Assembly: GCA_965220485.1 (NCBI GenBank) | Contig: OZ244832.1 | Span: 3,534,001 to 3,598,000 of the forward strand | Origin: Aldehydirespirator sp965220485 | GTDB lineage: Bacteria; Actinomycetota; Acidimicrobiia; Acidimicrobiales; Aldehydirespiratoraceae | Direction of reading: 5' to 3' | Length of the DNA stretch: 64,000 nt | Part shown: positions 34,990-43,615 of the stretch, in pieces | How positions within the stretch are numbered: position 1 is the stretch's first letter | Layout of the letters: each line of letters begins with the position of its first letter | The notes under the pieces: generated by a model | Told to the model about the DNA's origin: nothing | Seen by the model: the letters and a program-made list of their open reading frames with translations, nothing else | The model's database searches: none | Program-made: the position numbers and the translations under genes

Positions 34990-35478
34990 CTACCGGCGGC
35001 CCTCCTGCCTGGTTGTGGCGGACCCATCGGCGTCCCGCAGGCCCGAGAAAAACTCCTGCAGCAGGGCCGCGCACTCGTCGGCCCGCACCCCCGGCACCAA
35101 GTCGAACTCGTGGTTGAGCCTGGGATCGGCGCCGAGGTTGTAGAGCGAGCCGAGGGCGCCGGCCTTGGGGTCGTCGGCGCCGAACACGACTCGGCCCACC
35201 CGGGCCTGCTGCAGGGCGCCGGCGCACATGGGGCACGGCTCGAGGGTCACGGCCACGGTCGCGCTGTCGAGGCGCCAGCCGCCCAGGCGCGTCGCGGCGT
35301 CGCGCAGGGCCAGGATCTCGGCGTGGGCGGTGGGATCGCCGGTGCGCTCGCGCTCGTTGTGGCGACGGGCCAGCACCTCGCCGTCGTGCCACACGACTGC
35401 GCCTACGGGCACGTCGCCGTGAGCGGGCGCGGCCCGAGCCTCGGCCACCGCCAGCTCCATGAGCTCGTCGTCGGTCAC
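34990..35478 (-). CDS. tadA: tRNA adenosine(34) deaminase
   Basis: A 162-residue zinc deaminase that converts A34 to inosine in tRNA-Arg(ACG). Zinc ligand His52 and proton-shuttle Glu54 are in TAHAEILALRDA; Cys82 and Cys85 are in LEPCPMCAGAL. GADDPKAGALGSLYNL and LNHEF are TadA-specific substrate-side segments. GTG start. Located 11 bases from tRNA-Ser on the same strand; the class IV aminotransferase gene lies upstream. Confidence 0.95.
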   Translation of the reverse strand: MTDDELMELAVAEARAAPAHGDVPVGAVVWHDGEVLARRHNERERTGDPTAHAEILALRDAATRLGGWRLDSATVAVTLEPCPMCAGALQQARVGRVVFGADDPKAGALGSLYNLGADPRLNHEFDLVPGVRADECAALLQEFFSGLRDADGSATTRQEGRR

Positions 35479-35506
35479 CTTGCGTCCGAACCGGGGGGCA
35501 CCGGGG

Positions 35507-36352
35507 TCACGGGTCTATGTCGGTGGCGATCAGCTCGGCCATCGCCGCTGAGGCTGCTGCCGTCAGCTCTCCGTCCACAACGGGAAGCTCCGTGTCGTCG
35601 ATGCGGGCGATCGACTGGACCGTTCGGGTGGAGGAGGCCAGGAAGGCCTCGGTCACGTCGGGCAGGGCCCGCACGGGCAGATGTGTCTCGACGATGTCGA
35701 GCCGCTCCAGCAGCAGCGCCCTCGTGACGCCAGCCAGACAGCCGGTGTCCAGCGGCGGCGTGTGCAGCCGTTCGCCGTCGGACCAGAAGATGTTGGATCC
35801 CGTGCCTTCACTCACCCGGCCCTGCGTGTCGGCGAAGATGGCGTCCGACGCGCCCCGCTCCCTCGCCATGTCCAAGGCCAGCACGTTCTCGGCATAGGAG
35901 ATGGTCTTCACGCCGGCCATGGCGCCCCTCTCGTTGCGGGGGTACGGCATGATCGCCACCGCCGTGCCTGGCGGGTAGACGGGCGGCCGGTTGCCGGCCA
36001 TCACGATCGTCGATTCACGGTCGTCGCCCCGGCCCGACCCCAGCGGGCCGCCGCCGCTGGTCACCGTGATGCGCACCACCCCGGAGTCGGGCGCGACGTT
36101 GAGGCACTGATCGATGGCAGCCCGCAGGTCGCCGTCTCGGTACGGGCAGTCGAATCGCAGGACCCGGGCGGAGCGACGCAGCCGCTCGAGGTGGCGCCGC
36201 ACCGCGAACGCGGCCCCCCCGGCGCCGTGGCGCACGACGAGCAGCGTCTCGAACACTCCGTCACCGACCAACACACCGTGGTCGTCGGCGCGCAGGTGCA
36301 TCTGGTCGGGTTCGACGAGCCGTCCATCGACCCAGACGGCCTGAGCGCTCAC
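35507..36352 (-). CDS. class IV aminotransferase (aminodeoxychorismate lyase or D-amino-acid/branched-chain type)
   Basis: About 281 residues, PLP-dependent fold-type IV. HLRADDHGVLVGDGVFETL is the N-terminal signature, the PLP lysine is in GVKTISYAENVLALD, and the SEGTGSNIFW and GCLAGVTRALLLE blocks follow. The short size and VGDGVFETL form favour PabC-like lyase or D-amino-acid transaminase over BCAT, but the substrate is undecided. Start GTG 36352 chosen because sequence upstream is a 36-bp duplication and not protein-like. Confidence 0.88.
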   Translation of the reverse strand: MSAQAVWVDGRLVEPDQMHLRADDHGVLVGDGVFETLLVVRHGAGGAAFAVRRHLERLRRSARVLRFDCPYRDGDLRAAIDQCLNVAPDSGVVRITVTSGGGPLGSGRGDDRESTIVMAGNRPPVYPPGTAVAIMPYPRNERGAMAGVKTISYAENVLALDMARERGASDAIFADTQGRVSEGTGSNIFWSDGERLHTPPLDTGCLAGVTRALLLERLDIVETHLPVRALPDVTEAFLASSTRTVQSIARIDDTELPVVDGELTAAASAAMAELIATDIDP

Positions 36353-36377
36353 GAAGTCGAAGCTATCGGGCTGGCCC

Positions 36378-36486
36378 GGTCTCGCGGGATCGTGATGCGG
36401 TCGCAGGCGCGCCATGACCCCAGGTGGTCTCGCCGCTCGTGCCTCCCAGCGGTCTCGCGGGATCGTGATGCGGTCGCAGGCGCGCC
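36378..36486. repeat. 36-bp direct repeat upstream of the aminotransferase
   Basis: The 36 bp at 36378-36413 (GGTCTCGCGGGATCGTGATG onward) recur exactly at 36451-36486, period 73. The 37 bp between differ. No function is known. Confidence 0.85.
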
Positions 36487-36584
36487 GGCGTCTGAGCAGG
36501 GTCAGAGCGGCGCGCCCACCGGATTCCAGATGTTGAGTCGCCCGACGGTGAGGCTGCGATCCTGGGTCCCTATACCTTGAGGCC

Positions 36585-37421
36585 GTGCAATCATGGATAC
36601 GGCGCAACTGGATGTGGGCCATGCCGACGGCAGCGGCCGCTCTGGCGCTCGGGCTGTGGCTGTTCTTCGGGTACTTCGCCTTCCACACCATACTGATTGA
36701 CGATGAAGTGGACGAGGCGATCCCCTTCTTCACCGGCCCGGCCCCGTCCGGCATCGAGGGCGACGAGACGACTCAGGAGATGGCCGACGACATGAACGAG
36801 GCCATGACCGACGCGGACATGCCCATGGTCGACGAGGTGGACGAGCCCATGCCCGAGATGGCCGCGGCCGAAACGCCCCAATCGGACGACGGGAGCACCC
36901 AAGAGGCCCGGCCCGCCGACGACAGCGCCGGGGAGGCTCAGCCCGCCGACAGCACCCCAGAGGCCCAGCCCACCGACGAAGGCGCTCGGGAGGTCCAGCT
37001 CGCCGACGAAGGCGCCGAAGAGGCTCAGCCTGTCGACGAGGCCCAGGCTGACGAGACTCAGGCTGAGACCGCCGAGCCGCGGATCATCGTTGAGGCGGCC
37101 GGGTTGTTCATCTCTCGATCGCATCCCACCGAGGGCAGTGCCCGGGTGCTCGGCGACGGCAGCGGCCAGCGCTTCCTGCGACTCGAGGACTTCCGCACCG
37201 ACAACGGTCCCGACCTGAACGTGTACCTGTCGGCCGCCCCACCCGACGCGCCGGCGAGCGCATTCGACGACGACTTCGTCGACCTCGGCGATCTCAAGGG
37301 CAACGTCGGCTCGCAGAACTACGAGATCCCGGTCGGGCTCGACTTTGGCCGCTACTCCACGGTGGCGATCTGGTGTGTGCGCTTCGGTGTGGTCTTCGGA
37401 GCGGCCGACCTCAGCGGCTGA
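36585..37421 (+). CDS. membrane-anchored DM13-domain protein
   Basis: A 278-residue protein. A transmembrane anchor is at about residues 10-35 (MPTAAAALALGLWLFFGYFA). Residues about 36-165 are an acidic, Pro/Glu/Asp/Ala-rich stalk with irregular EAQPADE-like repeats. Residues about 175-278 form a DM13 domain: FLRLEDFRTDNGPDLNVYLS, LGDLKGNVGSQNYEIP and TVAIWCVRFGVVFG, with the single conserved Cys. DM13 is proposed to act in redox or adhesion at the cell surface. GTG 36585 has TATACC eight bases upstream. Confidence 0.85.
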   Translation: MQSWIRRNWMWAMPTAAAALALGLWLFFGYFAFHTILIDDEVDEAIPFFTGPAPSGIEGDETTQEMADDMNEAMTDADMPMVDEVDEPMPEMAAAETPQSDDGSTQEARPADDSAGEAQPADSTPEAQPTDEGAREVQLADEGAEEAQPVDEAQADETQAETAEPRIIVEAAGLFISRSHPTEGSARVLGDGSGQRFLRLEDFRTDNGPDLNVYLSAAPPDAPASAFDDDFVDLGDLKGNVGSQNYEIPVGLDFGRYSTVAIWCVRFGVVFGAADLSG

Positions 37422-37566
37422 GGAGCCACGCCGGTGGGTCACCGCGTCGCGGTGCAGCACCTTGTTGCCCGCTCTTGTTCGCTGCGCTCACGGGCCGCTC
37501 GGGCCACGGCCTCGCTCAACGCCTTGCGACGTCTCCGTGAACCGCGGCCTATCCGCTCGGCCTCTG
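37421..37566. repeat. long-class intergenic element, copy 4
   Basis: Fills the gap between two convergent genes. Core CCCGCTCTTGTTCGCTGCGC then TCACGGGCCGCTCGGGCC; right end GCCTATCCGCTCGGCCTC. The left terminus is degenerate (GGAGCCACGCCGGTGGGTCA). The stop of the minus-strand gene (37549) is read from inside the right end (CCGAGCGGATAG encodes PSG-stop). Confidence 0.85.
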
Positions 37567-38847
37567 GCTGAGAGTCGCTTCGAGCAGGAACGACGACCCC
37601 GGCGAGGGGTCCGTGTTCAAGCCGGCCAGCTCGACGACGAGCCATCCCTTCTCTCCCTCCGACGGCTCCAGCTCGGCGACGACCAGAGTGGGTGTCCGGT
37701 CGGTGGTCAGCCAGGCGACCGAGGCCGAGTCGTCCGACCACAGCGGCCGGCCGTAGCCGCCACCGTCCAGCAAACGCACCTGCTCGGTCCGTCTATCGAA
37801 GAGCCACGCCGGGCTGGTGTCGTTGAGCAGCCAGCGTCCGTCGGGTGACACCGATATGTGAGCCAACTCTGCGACGAATTCCCCGAGAAGCTCCGTAGCC
37901 CCCTCCGTGGCGGCGTCTACGACCACCACCATGCACGAGAGGTCCTCGTCGCACCGCTGCTCCACTCGCAGTTCACTGCTCGCCGCGAGGAGCCTGTGTT
38001 CGCTGACGACTTCGAACCCCTCGAGCTTCGGCCGGAATGTCCTGCCCACCGGGGGAGTCACGAGCACCCCAGTGCCGCGAACCACCAGCACCTCGGAGCC
38101 TGAGGGCGCTTGCAGCTCGCTGATGAGCGCTCCATAGTCCTGCCAGGCATTCAGCCGTATGGCCCCGCCAGGGCCGTCGGGCCGGCTGATCACCCAGAAG
38201 TCCACAAGCGGCTCGGTCGAAGGCACCAACTCAGCGCCGGAGGTGATGAGCAGCGCGGTCGGTGGATCGTCCGCCAAGGACAGGCCCACTGTGCGCTTGC
38301 CGTCGGTGAGCAACTCCAGGTCGCCGAGCGCCAGCACCGACCCGTGCGGCTCGATGGGCAGGCGCTGCAGTGCTCCCGTCGCCAGGTCCACCAGCGCGAC
38401 GTGGCGGTCGCTCAGATAGGCGAGCCGGCCGTCCAGGTCGCTGAACGGTTCGGGCGGCCCCGCGCTGGGCGGCTCGCCACCCTCCGCGGCTACCTCGACC
38501 GTGCTCTCGGCCTGCCTCAGGGAGCTACTCGTGGTCGGTGCAACGAAGCGGTCCTCGTCCCGCTCGGTCTCGTCGTCGCTGGTGGTGTCGCTCCTGTCGT
38601 TGCTGGTGAGGCTCAGCAGCCACAGCCCGACCATTAGGGCCGCTAGCACGCCGATGAGCCCGGTCGCGGCCCGCCACGAGCGTTGATGGTCGCCGTCGTC
38701 GCTGTTGCCGGTGTCGTCGCCGTCGTCGCTGTTGCCGGTGTCGTCGCGGCCGTCCAGCGATGCCGCGTCCATGCCGGCACCGTAGCGGCACGCGGATGGG
38801 TCGCCCCGCGATGCCAGCCTTTCTCTTGCGTTGTCGTCCGTCGTCAT
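37549..38847 (-). CDS. membrane-anchored protein of unknown function, propeller-like
   Basis: A 432-residue protein. A cytoplasmic Asp/Gly/Ser-rich N-terminus contains a doubled DDTGNSDDGD; one transmembrane segment lies at about 60-82 (LIGVLAALMVGLWLLSL), then a linker and an extracellular part of about 300 residues with repeated short strands (GRLAYLSDRHVALVDLATG, HISVSPDGRWLLNDTSPAW, SVAWLTTDRTPTLVVAEL) that suggest a beta-propeller. No enzyme motif is seen. The last three residues and stop come from an intergenic repeat. Confidence 0.65.
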   Translation of the reverse strand: MTTDDNARERLASRGDPSACRYGAGMDAASLDGRDDTGNSDDGDDTGNSDDGDHQRSWRAATGLIGVLAALMVGLWLLSLTSNDRSDTTSDDETERDEDRFVAPTTSSSLRQAESTVEVAAEGGEPPSAGPPEPFSDLDGRLAYLSDRHVALVDLATGALQRLPIEPHGSVLALGDLELLTDGKRTVGLSLADDPPTALLITSGAELVPSTEPLVDFWVISRPDGPGGAIRLNAWQDYGALISELQAPSGSEVLVVRGTGVLVTPPVGRTFRPKLEGFEVVSEHRLLAASSELRVEQRCDEDLSCMVVVVDAATEGATELLGEFVAELAHISVSPDGRWLLNDTSPAWLFDRRTEQVRLLDGGGYGRPLWSDDSASVAWLTTDRTPTLVVAELEPSEGEKGWLVVELAGLNTDPSPGSSFLLEATLSQRPSG

Positions 38848-38934
38848 CCGTCATCATAAGCGCTGGTCAGACGGGGTAAGTGTGTCTTCTGCGAGGCCGT
38901 TGGTTGCCTCATGCGTAATCTGCCCTTATCATCC

Positions 38935-38957
38935 GTTATCACTTAGAAAGTAATAAC
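38935..38957 (+). promoter_or_regulatory. palindrome upstream of the integrase
   Basis: GTTATCACTT and AAGTAATAAC form inverted arms (one mismatch) around AGA, 13 bp before the integrase start, in an AT-rich stretch. A likely control site for the integrase or part of its attachment region. Confidence 0.5.
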
Positions 38958-38969
38958 AGAGGTAATGCA

Positions 38970-40139
38970 GTGAACTCAAATCCCGCACGCCCCGCTGTGC
39001 TGTCCGCCAGCTTCGTGCGCACAGTCAATGAGCCCGGACGCTACGGGGACGGGCGCGGAAGCCACGGGCTGAGCCTACTCGTGCGGGCTACGCGCAACGG
39101 CAGATGGTCCAAGACCTGGTCCCAGCGCTTGAGGGTCAACGGCAAGCCGATCATGATCGGGCTTGGCGCCTACCCGATCGTCACACTGGCCCAAGCGCGG
39201 GCCAAGTGCCTGGAGAACCGTCGGGCTGTCGAGCAGGGCCGCGATCCCCGAGGCGATGGCGTTCCGTCTCTTGTCGAAGCCGCCGAGCGGGTAATCGCCC
39301 TGCACGCCCGGCAGTGGAAGCCCGGAAGCCGCTCCGAGCAGCAGTGGCGGGCGAGCCTGGATACCTATGTGTTCCCCCGGCTCGGGGCCAAGCGTGTCGA
39401 TCTGATCACCGTGGGCGACATCCTTGCCGTGCTTGCCGATCCGTGGACTACCCGTCCCGAGACGGCCAGGCGGCTTGCCCAGCGGGTCTCCACGATCCTC
39501 AGGTGGGCGATGGGCGCGGGCTACCGCACCGACGATCCCACCGCTGCGGCGGTCGCTGCGCTGCCTCGCCACACCGACAAGCCCCAGCACCACCGTGCCC
39601 TGCATCACAGCGAGGTTGCCGCGGCCTTGGAGAAGATCCGGGCGTCGAAGGCCAGCACGACGGCCAAGCTGGGCCTGGAGTTCCTCACCCTGACCGCAGC
39701 CCGCTCAGGCGAAGTGCGAGGCGCTGACTGGTCCGAGTTCGACATCGACGGAGCGGTGTGGACCATCCCGTCCGAGCGGACCAAGACGAAGACGGCCCAC
39801 CGCGTGCCGCTGTCAGCCCGTTCGCTCGAAGTGCTCTTGGAGGCCCACAGAGCCGGTAGCGGAGAGGGGCTGGCGTTCCCAAGTCCGACGACTGGGCGCG
39901 CGCTCACCAACGAGTCGTTCCCCAAGCTGATGCGAGAACTCGCCATCGACGGCACGCCTCACGGCATGAGAGCTGCATTCCGGTCGTGGTGCTCAGACAC
40001 CGGCGTGCCCCGTGACCTCGCGGAGATGTGCCTGGGACACGCCGTCAAAGGCGTAGAGGGCGCCTACCAGCGCTCCGACATGCTCGACCGGCGCCGACCC
40101 CTCATGAAGATGTGGGCAGAACACGTGCAGCTGCAATAG
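38970..40139 (+). CDS. P4-type tyrosine integrase
   Basis: A 389-residue phage/island integrase. The N-terminal DUF4102-like arm-binding region shows GLSLLVRATRNGRWSKTW and IMIGLGAYPIVTLAQARAKC; the core-binding domain follows, and the catalytic domain has Arg245 (TAARSGEVRGADW), His331-x-x-Arg334 (HGMRAAFRSW), His357 (LGHAVKG) and the nucleophile Tyr366. All active-site residues are present. GTG start with AGAGG upstream. No tRNA lies beside it; the nearest candidate target is tRNA-Ser(GGA) 5.5 kb downstream at the far side of the accessory region. Confidence 0.93.
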   Translation: MNSNPARPAVLSASFVRTVNEPGRYGDGRGSHGLSLLVRATRNGRWSKTWSQRLRVNGKPIMIGLGAYPIVTLAQARAKCLENRRAVEQGRDPRGDGVPSLVEAAERVIALHARQWKPGSRSEQQWRASLDTYVFPRLGAKRVDLITVGDILAVLADPWTTRPETARRLAQRVSTILRWAMGAGYRTDDPTAAAVAALPRHTDKPQHHRALHHSEVAAALEKIRASKASTTAKLGLEFLTLTAARSGEVRGADWSEFDIDGAVWTIPSERTKTKTAHRVPLSARSLEVLLEAHRAGSGEGLAFPSPTTGRALTNESFPKLMRELAIDGTPHGMRAAFRSWCSDTGVPRDLAEMCLGHAVKGVEGAYQRSDMLDRRRPLMKMWAEHVQLQ

Positions 40140-40575
40140 GGCTTCGCCACAGGCGGTGGCAAGAACATGCCCTCGAGGAAGCGCTGTCCATAGCGTGTAG
40201 GAGTCATGGCCTCCTGCCATGAGCGCTGGACCTGTTCGTCGGAGCAACCGTCACTCAGATCGAGGTCAGGGCGCAAGCACCGGCCACTGAGCCCGACTCT
40301 CAAGCCCTGCGCTCGCCAGCGGCTCACTGTGAACCTCACCGGGTATTGCGCAGGCTCAGGTGGGCCCTGTGGGTGCCCGCTGTCGCTTCACGGGGGCGCC
40401 GACTTGCGCGTGGTCCGAGCGCATGGCACAGATTGCGGCCGACACGGGCGTCTCGTGCAGCGGTGACGCCGATCAGCGACCCATACGATCAACTCCACAA
40501 CAAGGACCCCGGCCCATCCCAGCCAGCGATCGGGGCTGCGCACCCGCAGCCCACAGCACAAGCCAGTGCTGGACC
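40140..40575. other. no gene seen
   Basis: About 440 bp after the integrase with no supported frame on either strand. The end holds TACAAT at 40576, the -10 of the next gene. Confidence 0.4.
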
Positions 40576-40588
40576 TACAATGGGCTGC

Positions 40589-40939
40589 ATGGGTGAACAG
40601 GCTGTGCTCGACGTCGGCAGTCCGCCGCGGGTGAGGCCTCTGGGGCGGATGCCGGTTGCGGTCCCTGCCGACATTGAGGACCCGACGGCGCCTAAGGCGT
40701 CTGGTGTGGTCAGGCTGCCGGGGCACATCGCGTGGAGCCCTCCCTATGAGTACGACCTGGATGACCGCCGTGACTTGCGCCGCTTGTACGCGCGGGTGAT
40801 GACAGAGGGCCTCGAAGCCGATGTGCGCTTCTACATCGACGTTGACATCCTCGTGGAGGTCTGGGACGAGCTGTATTTGTCGCCGCACGTCCGCGAGCGT
40901 TGGGGCGACTGGCTTACAGAGCGCGGACACATCGGCTAG
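40589..40939 (+). CDS. unknown 116-residue protein, possible antitoxin of a broken pair
   Basis: ATG 40589 with TACAAT exactly seven bases upstream (leaderless). The second half is helical and charged: YEYDLDDRRDLRRLYARVM, then DVRFYIDVDILVEVWDELYL and a C-terminal WLTERGHIG. I have no family name for it. A PIN (DUF3368) toxin remnant lies downstream beyond an IS1380 remnant, so this may be what is left of a two-gene module. The stop TAG lies in a CTAG at the IS boundary. Confidence 0.55.
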   Translation: MGEQAVLDVGSPPRVRPLGRMPVAVPADIEDPTAPKASGVVRLPGHIAWSPPYEYDLDDRRDLRRLYARVMTEGLEADVRFYIDVDILVEVWDELYLSPHVRERWGDWLTERGHIG

Positions 40940-41791
40940 AGGGTGCCGCTGCCCATTACAAGGGCGGGTTCGGGTTCCATCCGATGTACGCGTTCGCGGA
41001 CTGCACCGGGGAGTGCCTCGCGGTGCTGCTGCGTCCCGGCACCGCCGCCGGGGCGCGCGGACCGCGGACCTCACCCGGTTCGTGGACGCCGAGCACCGGC
41101 CCGAGCCCGACGCCCGCCTCATCATGCGGCGCGAGCCGCTGCACCAGGGCGCCCAGCGGTCGCTGTTCCCCAGCGACAACTGGCGCTACTGGGGCCACTG
41201 GACCAACCTCGCCGGCAGCCCCGCGGCCCGAGACGCCGACATGAGAGCCCACGCCCGAGTCGAGGACCACATAGCACGCCTCAAAGACAGCGGCGCGAAG
41301 CGGTTCCCGTTCCGCGACCTCGCCGCCAACGCCGCGTGGCACCAACTCGCCGCCCTCTCCGACACCGCCGTGAGATGGTTCCAACAGACCTGCCTCACCG
41401 GCGCCCTCAAACACGCCAGACCCAAAACACTGCGATGGAACCTCTCACACACCCCCGCCCGCCTCGTGCGCCACGCCCGAGCCCACACCCTCACACTGCC
41501 CGCGAACCGCGCCGCTGCCACGGCCATACTCAACGCCCGCATCCGCATCAACCTGCTCATCTGAGCACACACCCCCACCGCCGCGCACGCCCCGAACACC
41601 GCGCCGGCCCAACACGCCCCAGCGCGCCCCGCCACAAGCCCCCAGCCCGAAAACCCCCCACCAAGCCCACACAACGCCCCGACAACCCCACACACCCCCG
41701 GCCCGGCGCCGCCACACACCCGCCAGCCGCCCCAAAACACACAAAAACACACTCACCCCGCCCAATCAACAATTCTCATGCACGATCAGGG
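40936..41791 (+). mobile_element. IS1380-family remnant (transposase pseudogene)
   Basis: The left part is deleted. The frame starts EGAAAHYKGGFGFHP, as in the intact IS1380 at 43616 (AAGDYKGGYGFHP), then shifts frame near 41050 after an internal deletion and continues MRREPLHQGAQRSLFPSDNW, AHARVEDHIARLKDSGA, RFPFRDLAANAAWHQLAAL to 41564. The right end reads into GATCAGGG followed by CTAG (41792-41795), the target site used by this IS group. Confidence 0.8.
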
Positions 41792-41795
41792 CTAG

Positions 41796-42082
41796 GTGGC
41801 GATTCGAAGGAGAACACCGGCGAGGCCGCCGTATTGGCATGGGCAAGCCTTAACGGGGGCGTGGCCATCATCGACGAGCGTGCTGCGAGCCGGATAGCGC
41901 AACGAGATGGCATCATGGCCCACGGCTCGCTGTGGCTCGTCGTTCAAGGAGTCCGACAGGGCGAACTGGACCGCTCTGCGGCTGAACAACTAGTCGATGA
42001 ACTGCGAGCGACGGACATGCGGCTACCAATCGACGGCGAAGGGCTAATCGCCTGGGCATATGAGCAAGGACTGCTCCCGTAG
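41796..42082 (+). pseudogene. PIN-domain (DUF3368) toxin, N-terminus removed by an IS
   Basis: Open from the IS edge: TGEAAVLAWASLNGGVAIID, then ERAASRIAQRDGIMAHGSLW and VVQGVRQGELDRSAAEQLVD. This GEAxxLAxA...IDDRAARRxA pattern is the C-terminal half of DUF3368 PIN proteins. About the first 70 residues with the first catalytic Asp are missing, so it is inactive. Confidence 0.65.
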
Positions 42083-42269
42083 CGGTGAGAACGGGCCCTA
42101 CCGAGCGCCTCCCAGACGCTGTCAACCGAAGTGGTGAGCGGGACTTCGTGCCGCCGACGAGGACTCATCCATCTGATGGTGAGCCGACCGGCCCGTGCAG
42201 GGATCGGCAACCGACTGAGGTGGGACGCTCACTTGAGCATGCATCACTGGACCAAACTGTCAGTCCCCG

Positions 42270-42443
42270 TCACCTGTACGGCTGCCCACCAGCGCCATCA
42301 CCCGTGGCGGCGGCGGGGGCCGCTTCGGTGACAGTCATCACGTTGACATCGGCCAGCAGTCGCCGCGCCAGCCGCGCGATGAGACGCCCCTCGAAGGCAC
42401 AGTGTCCTACATGAACCGTGCCGAGGTGCCGGTGCAGGTCCAT
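42270..42443 (-). CDS. possible small protein
   Basis: A 57-codon minus-strand frame from ATG 42443: HLGTVHVGHCAFEGRLIARL, then ARRLLADVNVMTVTEAAP. Composition is protein-like but no family or clear ribosome-binding site is seen. Could be a relic. Confidence 0.3.
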   Translation of the reverse strand: MDLHRHLGTVHVGHCAFEGRLIARLARRLLADVNVMTVTEAAPAAATGDGAGGQPYR

Positions 42444-42490
42444 CAGCACTCCGGTCTGCGGCCGGTCGCTACGACGGGTAGGGTCGGAGC

Positions 42491-42772
42491 GTGTCGGAGG
42501 CCAGCCCCGAGTCTGTTGTTGCCGATCTGCTATGGACGCTGGGCAATGCGCTCATGGCGCTTGCTCAGGACCGCCTCCAGGCCATAAGTGCTGCCAATGC
42601 CGATGCGCTCGCGGCCGAATCGCGCGACCCCGGGTGGGTCACGGCTGCCGATTCGCTCAAAGCTCTCGTCATCTCCCAGGAGGCCCTGATCGAGTCGGTG
42701 CGCCGGATCGAGGCACGACTCGACGACGTGGTCGCCACCCTTGCAGCGGATCGAGGGAACGCCGGCAATTGA
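42491..42772 (+). CDS. small helical protein of unknown function
   Basis: 93 residues, all-helical and acidic. The second half (KALVISQEALIESVRRIEAR then LDDVVATLA) has a heptad pattern of a short coiled coil. GTG 42491 with TAGGGT six bases upstream. No family recognised; similar in spirit to the coiled-coil proteins at 50834 and 60706 but without a membrane segment. Confidence 0.5.
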   Translation: MSEASPESVVADLLWTLGNALMALAQDRLQAISAANADALAAESRDPGWVTAADSLKALVISQEALIESVRRIEARLDDVVATLAADRGNAGN

Positions 42773-43611
42773 GGCGGCGGTGGCCAAGATTCGCCCGTCC
42801 AGAACACCCATAACGCCCGGACTCACAACGGGTCCCCCTCAGTGCAGTTCGTGTTGTGATCAGGCGATCGGGGGAGACGCCGCTGTCTATCTGCCCCATC
42901 GCCGATCTTTGGACCGTGCTCATGGCGGCCAATTGCGGCCGGATCGCGTGCCATTTGCGGCGATGGCGGCCAGGAGCGAGCCCAGATACCTCAGGGAGCC
43001 ACGACCGCGTACAGCAATAGCAGGCGCACTGGTTTCGCGATCTCCACAACGCGGTCGGATCGAGCGCTGTTCCCGCGTCGCCACACGCCGCGGTGCAGTG
43101 GTGCTATAACGCTGCTAGCGCACGAGGCGATCATCCCGCCCGGGGATGGTGAAGTTGCCGTCGCCGCCCGGGCTTGCAGCCGCTCGATGTCGGCCGGCAG
43201 TCCCCAGCCTCCGGGCCTCTAGTCGGCCGGGTGCGGTCTTCAGGGCCGTGGCGTCAGCGCGGGGCCGCTGAGCCGGGCACGGTCAGCAGCCGCCTGGCGG
43301 GATCAGCAGCCGCCTGGCGGGATCAGCCGCGACCCGCATCACCCGAGAACGCCGGGGCCAGCGACGGCTCCTAGTTCGCGGCCGCTGAGGGTCAGGCGCA
43401 TCGCCTGATGTGCCGCGGTCAGCACCTCCAAGATCGCCCGAGCGGTCAGCTCGTGCACCGACGGGCGGTCTACCGGTGGCTACAGAATCGCCCAGATTCG
43501 GCCCAGGAGCGCCCCGGAGTCGCCGAACGGGCTTCTCTCGGGCGGTCGTAGCGACCCGCGGCGCTCACACGGCGCTGACGCCAGCCGCGCCGCTCGGCAT
43601 CGCCTCCCGGC
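42773..43611. other. non-coding stretch of the island
   Basis: About 840 bp with no convincing gene. It contains a tandem duplication of a 22-bp unit (CAGCAGCCGCCTGGCGGGAT) near 43284-43325 and ends at the CTAG target of an IS1380. Confidence 0.45.
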
Positions 43612-43615
43612 CTAG

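Noticed and set aside
38850..38970. Attachment-site copy of the tRNA-Ser 3' end next to the integrase
   Set aside because: No match to the tRNA 3' sequence was found by eye in this stretch.
40943..41570. Arg/Pro-rich frame as a real gene
   Set aside because: It is an out-of-frame reading of the IS1380 remnant; only its last part (from 41796) is the PIN relic.
42741..43109. Plus-strand frame with Cys and Arg clusters after the 42491 gene
   Set aside because: No start signal, low-complexity composition and no family resemblance.
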